From Longimicrobiales bacterium (GTDB lineage Bacteria; Gemmatimonadota; Gemmatimonadetes; Longimicrobiales; Gaopeijiaceae): a stretch of 64,000 bases of DNA. Location of the stretch: contig CATQHQ010000001.1 in assembly GCA_958296005.1 (NCBI GenBank), forward strand, positions 388,134-452,133, given 5' to 3'. The position numbers and the translations under genes were made by a program. Under the pieces are notes generated by a model. It was not told where the DNA came from. It saw nothing but the letters and a program-made list of their open reading frames with translations, and made no database searches. How positions within the stretch are numbered: the stretch's first letter is position 1; the number at the start of each line of letters is the position of its first letter. Of the stretch, positions 36,838-45,104 are shown in pieces.

Positions 36838-37659
36838 TTGACCAGAGTCATCGCGCTGGCAAACCAAAAGGGCGGCGTTGGGAAGACGACCACTGCCGTC
36901 AACCTCGGAGCGACGCTGGCCAGCACCGGCGCGAGGGTTCTCGTCGTGGACATGGATCCCCAAGGGAACGCTTCCAGCGGTCTGGGGCTTGCCGACAACG
37001 GCTTGCCGACGATCTACGACGTGCTGATCCGCGGGCTTCCGGTCTTCCGGGCTGTCCACCGAGGAGTCGCAGGGCACGAGAGCCTGCATGTCGTCGCGGC
37101 CAACCGCGACCTGGCCGGCGCGGAGATTGAGCTTGTGGGCGTGCGGGACCGGGAGACGATCCTGACGGAGACGCTGGCTCCAGTCCTGCCGGAGTACGAA
37201 TACGTTCTGGTCGATTGCCCGCCTTCTCTTGGACTGCTTACGGTCAACACCCTCGTGGCGGCAGATTCGATCCTGATCCCCATTCAGTGCGAGTACTACG
37301 CCTTGGAGGGATTGACTCAGCTGCTGAACACGATCCGGCTCATCCAGCGAAACCTCAACCCAAGGCTGACCATCGAAGGCGTGCTCCTGACGATGTACGA
37401 CCAACGCCTCAACCTCTCACGCCAAGTCGCTGCCGAGACCACGAAGTACTTCGGCGACCGCGTGTTCAAGACGGTCATCCCACGCAACGTCACCGTCGCG
37501 GAAGCGCCCAGCTTCGGCGTGCCGGTGACCGGCTATCAGCCCACGTCCATAGGCGCTCGCCGCTACGCCGCGCTGGCGCGCGAACTGCTGGACAGGCGGA
37601 AGCTCGCCGCGGAAGCCGAGGCAGAGGCCGGCGCGATGGCGGGAGCGGGCTCGAGATGA
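36838..37659 (+). CDS. parA: Chromosome partitioning ATPase ParA (Soj)
   Basis: Deviant Walker A ATPase that drives origin segregation with ParB-parS. The P-loop KGGVGKTTTA begins at about residue 11, with the Walker A' signature Lys first. Later motifs are VLVVDMDPQGN and VLVDCPPSLG. The TTG start at 36838 gives MTRVIALANQKGG and has GGAG six bases upstream; the longer in-frame ORF crosses the parS region and is not credible. The 273-residue length is typical. The stop overlaps the parB ATG. Confidence 0.95.
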   Translation: MTRVIALANQKGGVGKTTTAVNLGATLASTGARVLVVDMDPQGNASSGLGLADNGLPTIYDVLIRGLPVFRAVHRGVAGHESLHVVAANRDLAGAEIELVGVRDRETILTETLAPVLPEYEYVLVDCPPSLGLLTVNTLVAADSILIPIQCEYYALEGLTQLLNTIRLIQRNLNPRLTIEGVLLTMYDQRLNLSRQVAAETTKYFGDRVFKTVIPRNVTVAEAPSFGVPVTGYQPTSIGARRYAALARELLDRRKLAAEAEAEAGAMAGAGSR

Positions 37660-38579
37660 CCGGCAACGACCGTCTAGGCCGAGGCTTGGGAGCCCTCCTG
37701 GGCGACTACACGATCGAGGGCTCGGAACGGTCGCCGAGCGCGTCTGCCGGGCCTCCCTCCACGTTGCCCGTTCGGGCGATCGTCCCCAACCCCTTCCAGC
37801 CCCGCAAGGAGTTTCGCCCCGGCGAGCTGGACGAGCTGGCCGCATCGATCGAAGCATGCGGCCTGTTGCAGCCTGTGCTCGTGCGGAAGGCGCCGGGCGG
37901 CCGGAGCTACGAGCTCGTGGCCGGCGAGCGCCGACTGCGGGCGGTCAAGCAGCTTGGCTGGACGGAGCTGCCGGCTTCAATCCGGGAAGTGGACGACGAC
38001 ACGCTCCTTGTCCTGGCCCTTGTCGAAAACCTCCAACGAGAAAAGTTGAGTCCGCTGGAAGAAGCCCACGGCTACGAAACGCTTCGGAATATGTTCGGTT
38101 TTACCCAAGAAAAGATCGCCGAGGCCGTGGGAAAGAAGAGGTCGACGGTGGCGAACATGCTTCGCCTGCTGAACTTGCCCCCGTCGGTGCGACGGCTCTT
38201 GGAGGAAGGCGCGCTCTCCACGGGCCACGCCAGGGCGATCCTGACGGTGCGGGACCCGGTTCGGGCGGCGGAGATCGCGCGCCGGGCGGTGGCGGGTTCG
38301 TGGTCCGTGCGGGAGACGGAAGAACGAGTCCGAGCCGTCGTTGCCCAGGCCGAGACGGCGGGGAAGGCCCTCGCCCGACCAAAGCCCGACGACACGTCGC
38401 GAGATCCGGCGGTCGGAGCACTGGAAGAAGCCCTCGGAGGCCACCTGGAAACGCGGGTGGCGATCCGGTGGAGGGGCAAGGGCCGTGGCGCGATCCGAAT
38501 CGACTTCCACGGCGCGCGGGACCTGGAGCGCGTGTTCGCGGCGTTGACCGGCAAGGAAGCCGAAGAGGTTATCGGCTAA
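37656..38579 (+). CDS. parB: Chromosome partitioning protein ParB (Spo0J)
   Basis: parS-binding CTPase clamp, 307 residues. It has the NPFQPRKEF entry motif, the CTP-binding ELVAGERRLRA and ENLQRE motifs near residues 88-135, and a helix-turn-helix (FTQEKIAEAVGKKRSTVANMLR split: TQEKIAEAVGKK then STVANMLRLL) that reads parS. A short C-terminal dimerisation domain follows. ATG 37656 overlaps the parA stop, and its own stop overlaps the ATG of the peptidase gene, so parA-parB-peptidase are coupled. Confidence 0.95.
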   Translation: MTGNDRLGRGLGALLGDYTIEGSERSPSASAGPPSTLPVRAIVPNPFQPRKEFRPGELDELAASIEACGLLQPVLVRKAPGGRSYELVAGERRLRAVKQLGWTELPASIREVDDDTLLVLALVENLQREKLSPLEEAHGYETLRNMFGFTQEKIAEAVGKKRSTVANMLRLLNLPPSVRRLLEEGALSTGHARAILTVRDPVRAAEIARRAVAGSWSVRETEERVRAVVAQAETAGKALARPKPDDTSRDPAVGALEEALGGHLETRVAIRWRGKGRGAIRIDFHGARDLERVFAALTGKEAEEVIG

Positions 38580-39355
38580 TGAAGTTGCCGTGGGGCGTCA
38601 AGCTGGATCGGGGACTCTCGATCATCGTGTTGCCCGAAGGGGGCGGGGCCTCGCGAGAGATCGTCCTCTCGCGCAGGGCCGTGCGGACCGCCGTCTTCAG
38701 CGTGCTCGCCTTGACGGTGGTGGGCGTCGTGGCGGCGGCGCACTGGACTGTCGTGAAGGTTCGCGCCGCCGACGAACTCGCCGCGTTGGCCGAGCGCGCT
38801 CGGGCGGACAGCCTGCATCGCAAGGTCTTGGAGCTCGAAGGGAGATGGGACCAGGCGCGCCAAGTCGTGGTGGGCCGTCCGGACACGATCGGGGTCGGTC
38901 TGTGGCTGGCCGATGCGGACGAGCCCGCAGGCGGACGGCGAGCCGAGCCGGTTGCCGTCCCGCTGGAAGCCGAGTCCTGGGCTTGGCCGCTGACCGTCTC
39001 CGGGTACATGACGCAGGCCCTCGTGGCGGGCAGCGGCCGGAGCCACCCGGGGATCGACATCGCGGTGCAGACCGGTTCCTACATCTTGGCTGCCGCGGCT
39101 GGACAGGTGAAGGAGGCCGCCGAGGATCCGGACTACGGCTTGTTCGTCCAAATCGACCACGGCGACGGACTGCACAGCCTGTACGGCCACGCGTCGGAGC
39201 TGCATGTGGCGCGAGGGTCGGTGGTGCGGCGCGGCGAGGTCATCGCTATGTCTGGTTCGACCGGAAACTCCACCGCCCCCCATCTGCACTTCGAAATCAC
39301 CAGAAACGGCACCCCTGTCGACCCGCAGTCGATGGTCGTTCCGCCTTCGCAGTAA
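38579..39355 (+). CDS. M23 family (LytM-type) metallopeptidase, membrane-anchored
   Basis: Peptidoglycan endopeptidase-type protein of 258 residues with one membrane helix (about residues 37-60), a short coiled-coil (about 65-95) and a C-terminal LytM domain. The zinc ligands are visible: HPGID (HxxxD) near residue 159 and HLHFEI (HxH) near 238. It could cleave cell-wall crosslinks or, as an anchored protein, regulate other hydrolases. Its overlap with parB and proximity to a bactofilin suggest a link between chromosome segregation, cell shape and wall remodelling, a pairing seen in other bacteria. Confidence 0.9.
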   Translation: MKLPWGVKLDRGLSIIVLPEGGGASREIVLSRRAVRTAVFSVLALTVVGVVAAAHWTVVKVRAADELAALAERARADSLHRKVLELEGRWDQARQVVVGRPDTIGVGLWLADADEPAGGRRAEPVAVPLEAESWAWPLTVSGYMTQALVAGSGRSHPGIDIAVQTGSYILAAAAGQVKEAAEDPDYGLFVQIDHGDGLHSLYGHASELHVARGSVVRRGEVIAMSGSTGNSTAPHLHFEITRNGTPVDPQSMVVPPSQ

Positions 39356-39392
39356 AGGAACTCGACCCCTCGCAAGGAGGCACAAGCAGCCC

Positions 39393-39848
39393 ATGGCAAA
39401 GCCTGCCCGCAACCGCAACGCAGCAACTTCCCCCGAGCAAGTCATGTCGATCATCGGACACGGCATGAAGGTCGTCGGCGACTGCGTGACGACCGACACG
39501 GTTCGGATCGAAGGGTCCGTGGAAGGATCCGTCCGCGCCGACAAGGCAGTGGTGATCGGAAAGGAAGGCCGCGTGACCGGAGACGTCCTGACCCAGGACG
39601 CCGTGATCGCGGGAACCGTAACGGGGATGGTGCAGGTCCACTCCCGCCTCGAACTCCAATCGACCTGCAAGATCGACGGCGAGATCCAGGCCGCGAGTCT
39701 GAAGCTGGACGAAGGAGGGACGGTGAACGGGACCGTGGCCGTCGGGCGGCAAAGCCAGCCGGGGTTGGCGATGCAGCCCAAAGAGCTAGGGGGCGCGGGG
39801 CCGCCGGAGGTCGCCGAGCGGGACAAGAAGCGCGGCTACCGCAAGTAG
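39393..39848 (+). CDS. Bactofilin
   Basis: Cytoskeletal beta-helix protein that polymerises without nucleotide. The 151-residue sequence has the DUF583 repeat pattern of short Gly/Val-rich strands (VVGDCVTTDTVRIEGSVEG, then KAVVIGKEGRVTGDV). ATG 39393 has the strong ribosome-binding site AAGGAGG at 39374-39380. The preceding M23 peptidase gene ends 37 bases before. Bactofilin-M23 pairs are known to act in cell shape and polar organisation, and this copy also sits next to parAB. Confidence 0.92.
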   Translation: MAKPARNRNAATSPEQVMSIIGHGMKVVGDCVTTDTVRIEGSVEGSVRADKAVVIGKEGRVTGDVLTQDAVIAGTVTGMVQVHSRLELQSTCKIDGEIQAASLKLDEGGTVNGTVAVGRQSQPGLAMQPKELGGAGPPEVAERDKKRGYRK

Positions 39849-39857
39849 GCGCCGGGC

Positions 39858-40631
39858 GTGGCGGCCGTTTCCTTGCCCGAGATCGTCGCGTTCCTCGATG
39901 ACTACTTGGGCGTAGAGGGCGCTCCCGACTACCCCGGCGCCCTCAATGGGCTCCAAGTGGAGGCGGCCGGGCCGGTGAGGCGCGTCGTCGCCGCCGTCGA
40001 CGCCAGCGAGGTGACGATCCGGGAAGCGAAGGCGTGGCGGGCCGACTTGCTTCTGGTCCATCACGGGATCTTCTGGGACGGCCTCCAGCCCCTCGTGGGA
40101 CGGCGGTTCCGCAAGGTCGGCGCGCTGATCGAGGGCGGCATCGCTCTGTACAGCGTCCACCTGCCCCTGGACGCTCACGCCGAGGTTGGCAACGCAGCCG
40201 TCCTCGCCCGCAAGCTGGGAGTGTCGGAGCTGGAGCCCTTTGGCGAGTTCGAGGGCGCGCCGGTGGGCTGGATGGGCAAGGCGGGGCCGGCCCCAGGCAT
40301 CCCCGTCGCCGAGCTTGCAGCCCGGATGGAGGCCGTCCTGGGCGGCCCCGTCCGCACCTTGCCCGGCGGGCCCGAGACCGTCGCCCGGGTGGGGGTGGTG
40401 ACCGGCGGCGGCGCGTCGATGCTGGGCGAGGCGGCAGCGAAGCGGCTCGACGCCCTCGTGACCGGGGAAGCCCAGCACCACCACGCCATCGACGCCGCCG
40501 AGCTGGGGGTGACCGTCTTTCTGGGCGGTCACTACGCCACCGAGACGTGGGGCGTCAAGGCGACGGCGGAGAAGTTGCGGGACCGCTTCGGGATCGAGAC
40601 GATGTTCGCAGATTTCCCCACGGGGCTGTAG
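39858..40631 (+). CDS. Nif3-like dinuclear metal centre protein
   Basis: Member of the Nif3/YbgI/YqfO family (257 residues), which bind two metal ions; GTP cyclohydrolase I type 2-like activity has been suggested, but function is unsettled. Metal-ligand regions are visible as LLVHHGIFW, VHLPLDAH and GEAQHHHAID with a final GHYATE. GTG 39858 starts 10 bases after the bactofilin stop. No relation to nitrogen fixation is implied. Confidence 0.88.
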   Translation: MAAVSLPEIVAFLDDYLGVEGAPDYPGALNGLQVEAAGPVRRVVAAVDASEVTIREAKAWRADLLLVHHGIFWDGLQPLVGRRFRKVGALIEGGIALYSVHLPLDAHAEVGNAAVLARKLGVSELEPFGEFEGAPVGWMGKAGPAPGIPVAELAARMEAVLGGPVRTLPGGPETVARVGVVTGGGASMLGEAAAKRLDALVTGEAQHHHAIDAAELGVTVFLGGHYATETWGVKATAEKLRDRFGIETMFADFPTGL

Positions 40632-40670
40632 CAGCCAACCGGGGATCCCTTCAACTATGGACGACTGCCG

Positions 40671-43019
40671 ATGAGCGCTTCGCTGTCCACCACCACCTTG
40701 CGGCGTCTTGCCGCCCCCCTCGCAGCCGCATGGCTCCCTGTCGTCATGGCGTGCGATCGCGGAGCCCCCCAGGTCCCGTCGCCCGCAGACCACTTCGGCT
40801 TCGAGATGGGAACAGCGGGCAAGCTGGCGAACTGGGACGACCTCACGTCGTACTACGAGGCCCTGGCCCACGCCGGCGACCGCGTCGCGGTGGACACGCT
40901 GGGGCCCACCACGGCGGGGCGGCCGTTCGTCATGCTCACGATCACCAGCCCGGAGAACCACCGACGGCTGGACCGCCTCCGGGAGGTGCAGCGGCGACTG
41001 GCCGACCCGCGAACCTTCGCCACCGGCACAGAGGGCGAAGCGGAGCTGGCGGCCCTGCTGGACGAGGGACGCGCAGTCGTGATGATCACCCACGCCATTC
41101 ACTCCACCGAAGTCGGGAGCGCCCAGGCGGCGGCGAAGCTGGCCCACCGCTTGGCGGCCTCCACCGACGAGAAGGCGACGGAGATCCTGGACAACGTAAT
41201 CGTCCTCCAGGTGCCGTCGCTCAACCCCGACGGGACGCAGTGGGTCAACGACTTCTACAACGAGCACGTGGGCACGTCCTTCGAAGGCCGCGCGCCGCCC
41301 TGGCTCTACCACTTCTACACGGGCCACGACAACAACCGGGACTGGTACACCTTCTACCAGAACGAAACCCAGCACACGGTGCGGGCCCAGAACGAGTGGC
41401 ACCCGCAGATCGTCCACGACATCCACCAGATGGGCGGCGGCGGCGCAAGGATCTTCTTCCCGCCGTACATCGACCCGATCGAGCCCAACGTGGACCCGGG
41501 ACTGGTGTCGGCGGTGAACCAGCTGGGAACGTGGATGGCGGCGGAGCTCGTCTCCCAAGGCAAGGACGGGGTGGTGGTCAACGCCATCTACGACGGCTTC
41601 CACCCCGGACGGGCCTACATGCACTACCACGGCGGCGCGCGCATCCTCAGCGAGACGGCGTCGGCCCGCCTGGCCACGACCGTGACCGTGCCCAAGGAGA
41701 CGGTGCGGGGCGGACGCGAGTACGACGCCTCCCAGGCCGCGTGGAACTTCCCGCAGCCGTGGGAAGGGGGCGAGTGGGGACTGCCGGATATCGTCGAGTA
41801 CCAGTTCTCCGGCGCCATGGCGCTGCTCTCCAACGCCGCCCGGAACCGCGGTTACTGGCTGGAGAACTTCTACCGCGTCAACCAGCGGGCCACGGCCGGC
41901 TGGGACGAGTGGCCGGCCGCGTGGGCGATCCCGGCGGAGCAGGAGAACCGCGTGGGGCTCGAAAGCGTCCTGCGCATCCTGACGATGGGCGACGTGGAGG
42001 TGCGCCAGGCCAACGCGGAGTTCGCGGCCGGGGGCAGGTCGTATCCCGAGGGCTCCTACGTCGTGCTCATGCAGCAGCCCTGGGCCTCCTTTGCCCAGAC
42101 CCTCCTGACGGAGCAGGAGTATCCGGACCTGCGGGAGTACCCGGGCGGACCGCCGAAGCGTCCCTACGACGTGACGGCCCACACCCTCCCCCTGCTGATG
42201 GGCGTGGAAGCTCACCCGCTGGAGGCCGAGCCGGAGGTGGCGTTGAGCGAACCGATCCCCGTGCCGTCGGTGGCGTACGAGCTGCCGTCGTCCCTTTCCG
42301 GCGAGGGCGCTCCTCGGGTGGGCGTCTACAAGGGGCACCGAGAGACGATGCCGGCAGGGTGGACTCGGTGGATGCTGGATCGGCACGACTTGCGCTACGA
42401 CACCCTCCACGACGCCCGCTTCCGGGCCGGCAACCTGGGGGACGACTACGATGTGCTGCTCTTCCAGAGCCAGGCGGCGTCGTCGATCCGCGAGGGGCAT
42501 CCGCCGGGGTCCCTGCCCGAGCAGTACACGGGAGGCCTGGGAGAGGCCGGCAGCGACGCGGTGCGCGAGTTCGTGGAGGCCGGAGGTCGGTTGGTGGTGG
42601 TGGAAGAGGCCGCCCAATTCGCCGTGGAGCTCTTCGGCCTAGGGGTGTCGAACCCGGTTGCGGGCCTGCCCAACACCGAGTTCTACGTGCCCGGTTCCCT
42701 CCTGCGGGTCGACTTGGTGCGGGATCCGGTTTCGGCTGGCTACGACGGGTCGACGTCGGCCTGGTACTGGCGGAGCAGCCGGGCGTTCGAGGTGAACGAC
42801 GCCCGCGTGCAGGTGCTGGGGCGGTACGCGGCGGAGCCGGTGGTCGCCGGATGGGTTCTGGGCCCCGACCGGCTGGCGGGCCGACCGGCGCTCCTGCGGG
42901 CGCGAGTGGGCGCGGGCGAAGTGATCTTCTTTGGGTTCCAGCCCAACTACCGGGGCCAGAGCATCGTGACGTGGCCCTTGTTCTTCAACGCCATCGCGGG
43001 CGGGGGAACGGGAGGGTGA
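40671..43019 (+). CDS. M14 family zinc carboxypeptidase, predicted lipoprotein
   Basis: A secreted carboxypeptidase-type enzyme of 782 residues. The lipobox-like VVMAC (Cys28) suggests membrane anchoring. The M14 zinc motif HSTE (His144, Glu147) is followed by a further conserved His near residue 249 (IVHDIHQ). The C-terminal 400 residues have a Rossmann-like segment with GQSIVTWP-type ending and no catalytic motif I recognise; the same architecture occurs in secreted M14 proteins of marine and soil bacteria. The stop overlaps the GTG of the next gene. Likely role: digestion of external peptides. Confidence 0.85.
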   Translation: MSASLSTTTLRRLAAPLAAAWLPVVMACDRGAPQVPSPADHFGFEMGTAGKLANWDDLTSYYEALAHAGDRVAVDTLGPTTAGRPFVMLTITSPENHRRLDRLREVQRRLADPRTFATGTEGEAELAALLDEGRAVVMITHAIHSTEVGSAQAAAKLAHRLAASTDEKATEILDNVIVLQVPSLNPDGTQWVNDFYNEHVGTSFEGRAPPWLYHFYTGHDNNRDWYTFYQNETQHTVRAQNEWHPQIVHDIHQMGGGGARIFFPPYIDPIEPNVDPGLVSAVNQLGTWMAAELVSQGKDGVVVNAIYDGFHPGRAYMHYHGGARILSETASARLATTVTVPKETVRGGREYDASQAAWNFPQPWEGGEWGLPDIVEYQFSGAMALLSNAARNRGYWLENFYRVNQRATAGWDEWPAAWAIPAEQENRVGLESVLRILTMGDVEVRQANAEFAAGGRSYPEGSYVVLMQQPWASFAQTLLTEQEYPDLREYPGGPPKRPYDVTAHTLPLLMGVEAHPLEAEPEVALSEPIPVPSVAYELPSSLSGEGAPRVGVYKGHRETMPAGWTRWMLDRHDLRYDTLHDARFRAGNLGDDYDVLLFQSQAASSIREGHPPGSLPEQYTGGLGEAGSDAVREFVEAGGRLVVVEEAAQFAVELFGLGVSNPVAGLPNTEFYVPGSLLRVDLVRDPVSAGYDGSTSAWYWRSSRAFEVNDARVQVLGRYAAEPVVAGWVLGPDRLAGRPALLRARVGAGEVIFFGFQPNYRGQSIVTWPLFFNAIAGGGTGG

Positions 43020-43867
43020 CGACAGACGGCGAGGCGACGGCCGGTCGGCAGGCCGCGTGTCCCCACTGCTCCGTGGGCATGCCTCCCGAAGCCAACTTCT
43101 GCCCGGCGTGCGGCGGAGCGCTCCGGGGTCCCGCTTGCGTCGAGTGCGGCGCCGCTTCGGGCGGTGCCGACCGGTTCTGCACGCAGTGCGGGGCCAAACT
43201 GCCGGTCGCCGGCGCTCGAACGCCGGGCCGAGGCACGGGAGAACGCGGTCCGTGGTCGAGCCGCGCGACGGCCCGGACGGTCGTCGGAGCCGCGGTGGCG
43301 GCGCTGGTGGTGCTCGCGCTGGTGCTGGTGCTCCGCGACGGCGGTGCCTCGTCGCCCCCTGCTGGGCAGTCCACAACAGGCCAGCCGACGCCGCTGGGGC
43401 CCACCTCCACCGTGGACCTCTCCTCGATGAGTCCACGACAGGCCGCCCGGCGACTCTTCAACCGGGTGATGACGGCCGTGGAGGCGGGCGCCCGAGACGA
43501 AGCCGACCAGTTCCTCCCGATGGCCGTCGCCGCCTACGACCGGATCGGGGTGCTGACGCTGGACGACCGGTTCCACCTCTCGCTCCTGCACGCGGCCGCG
43601 GGCAACGGCGCTGAAGCGCTGGCCGTCGCGGAAGCCGGACTGGCGGTTCGGCCCACCCACCTGCTGTGCCTCTCGGCGGCTGCCGAAGGCGCTCTGCTGC
43701 TGGGTGACTCGGCCCGGGCGAGGACTCACTACCGCGCCTTCGTGGACGCGTACGACGAGGAGCTGAGGACCGGCCTGGCCGACTACACCAGCCTCGAGGA
43801 AGGGCACCCCGACATCCTGCCGAAGCTGCTGGACGACGCCCAAGCGTTCCTGGGCGACGGGTCTTGA
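43016..43867 (+). CDS. Zinc-ribbon/TPR membrane protein
   Basis: A 283-residue protein beginning at GTG 43016, overlapping the M14 stop. The N-terminal 60 residues hold two CxxC zinc ribbons (CPHC...CPAC and CVEC...CTQC), a DZR-type double ribbon. A single membrane helix follows at about 81-100, then a Pro/Ser/Thr-rich linker. A helical TPR-like region runs from about 140 to 280. Such proteins are generally of unknown function. Upstream in-frame ORF sequence is antisense-like shadow of M14 and Nif3 and is excluded. Confidence 0.78.
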   Translation: MTTDGEATAGRQAACPHCSVGMPPEANFCPACGGALRGPACVECGAASGGADRFCTQCGAKLPVAGARTPGRGTGERGPWSSRATARTVVGAAVAALVVLALVLVLRDGGASSPPAGQSTTGQPTPLGPTSTVDLSSMSPRQAARRLFNRVMTAVEAGARDEADQFLPMAVAAYDRIGVLTLDDRFHLSLLHAAAGNGAEALAVAEAGLAVRPTHLLCLSAAAEGALLLGDSARARTHYRAFVDAYDEELRTGLADYTSLEEGHPDILPKLLDDAQAFLGDGS

Positions 43868-43883
43868 TCGGCGTCGTCGCAGC

Positions 43884-45035
43884 GTGATCCAGTCGCCGCT
43901 GGCCTTGTGCGCGATCATCGCCGCCGCGACGGCGTTGGCGTTCTGGCTGGACTACCGCTTCGCGGCGCTGTCGAAGGTGGGCGCGTCCCTTCTGGCGATC
44001 GCCTTTGGCGCGGCGCTGTCCAACACGGGAGTGGTCCCTGCGTCGTCGGAGGTCTACGACGCGGTTCTGGGCCCCGTGACCTCCCTGGCTATTGCCTGGC
44101 TCCTGCTCTCCGTCAACCTGGGCGACCTGAAGAACGCCGGCCCTCGGATGGTGGGCGCCTTCGGGCTCGCCGTCGCGGGCACGGTCCTGGGCGCGTTCGT
44201 GGCCGCGGCCGTCTACCAAGCGCGCTTCGGCGACGACACTTGGCGGATCGCCGCCGCCATGACCGGGACCTACTCCGGCGGCTCGGTCAACTTCATCTCG
44301 GTGGGCCGAGCCGCGGGCCTCTCCGGCCCTCTCTTCGCCGGCGCGACCGCCGCCGACAACGTGGTCACCGCGCTATGGCTTGCCGTCACCCTCGTGCTTC
44401 CGATCTGGCTTCGACGCTTCTACCCGGCCCCCACCCGATCGAACGCTTCGGCGACGTCGGCGGAGCAGTCCAGCACCCCGGCGAGCCGCCACCAGCACCA
44501 TCCCTACTTCGTGCTGGAGGGCATGTCGGCCGCCCGAACGGCCAACCTCGTCGCCGTCGGCTTGGCGCTCGTGCTGGCGTCGGAATGGCTCGGTCAACTC
44601 GTCCCGGGCGTCCCGGCGATCCTCTGGCTCACGACGCTGGCGCTGATCCTGGGCCACTCCCCCCTCTTCCGAGAGGCCCCGGGGGCGATGCAGCTGGGTT
44701 CGGTGGGCCTCCACTTCTTCTTCGTGCTGATCGGCGTGCTGTCCCGCTTCTCGGAGATCGTCGCCGTGGGGCTCGAGGTCCTCTTCTTCACCCTGATCGT
44801 GGTCGGCGTGCACGGCATCGTCGTCTTCGGGGCCGGCAAGCTGCTGCGCCTGGACATGGGCTCGATCGCGGTGGCGTCCCAGGCGTCGGTGGGAGGGCCG
44901 TCCAGCGCGCTGGCGGTGGCGGTCTCCCGGGAGTGGCGCCACTTGGTGCTGCCGGGGGTCGTGGTGGGGCTGCTGGGCTATGCCGTAGGGACGTACCTGG
45001 GGTTGGGGGTGGGGTACGTGGTGCGGGCGTGGTAG
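43884..45035 (+). CDS. DUF819 family integral membrane protein
   Basis: A 383-residue membrane protein with about ten hydrophobic segments and the family stretch GTYSGGSVNFISVGRA near residue 131. DUF819 proteins (YjcL) have no established function; transport has been suggested. A His/Ser-rich loop near residues 190-215 (NASATSAEQSS...HQHH) separates the two halves. The start is GTG 43884, 16 bases after the zinc-ribbon gene. Confidence 0.85.
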   Translation: MIQSPLALCAIIAAATALAFWLDYRFAALSKVGASLLAIAFGAALSNTGVVPASSEVYDAVLGPVTSLAIAWLLLSVNLGDLKNAGPRMVGAFGLAVAGTVLGAFVAAAVYQARFGDDTWRIAAAMTGTYSGGSVNFISVGRAAGLSGPLFAGATAADNVVTALWLAVTLVLPIWLRRFYPAPTRSNASATSAEQSSTPASRHQHHPYFVLEGMSAARTANLVAVGLALVLASEWLGQLVPGVPAILWLTTLALILGHSPLFREAPGAMQLGSVGLHFFFVLIGVLSRFSEIVAVGLEVLFFTLIVVGVHGIVVFGAGKLLRLDMGSIAVASQASVGGPSSALAVAVSREWRHLVLPGVVVGLLGYAVGTYLGLGVGYVVRAW

Positions 45036-45104
45036 GGTAGAGAGCGCCTTGCCGTTTCGCTATCGTAGGGGCTCGTCTTCCCTGATCCGAGGTCTCACGA
45101 ACTC

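Noticed and set aside
39786-42617. 943-residue minus-strand ORF opposite the Nif3-like and M14 genes
   Set aside because: Antisense shadow in GC-rich DNA with His/Arg/Gly-rich, non-protein-like composition; no ribosome-binding context or motif.
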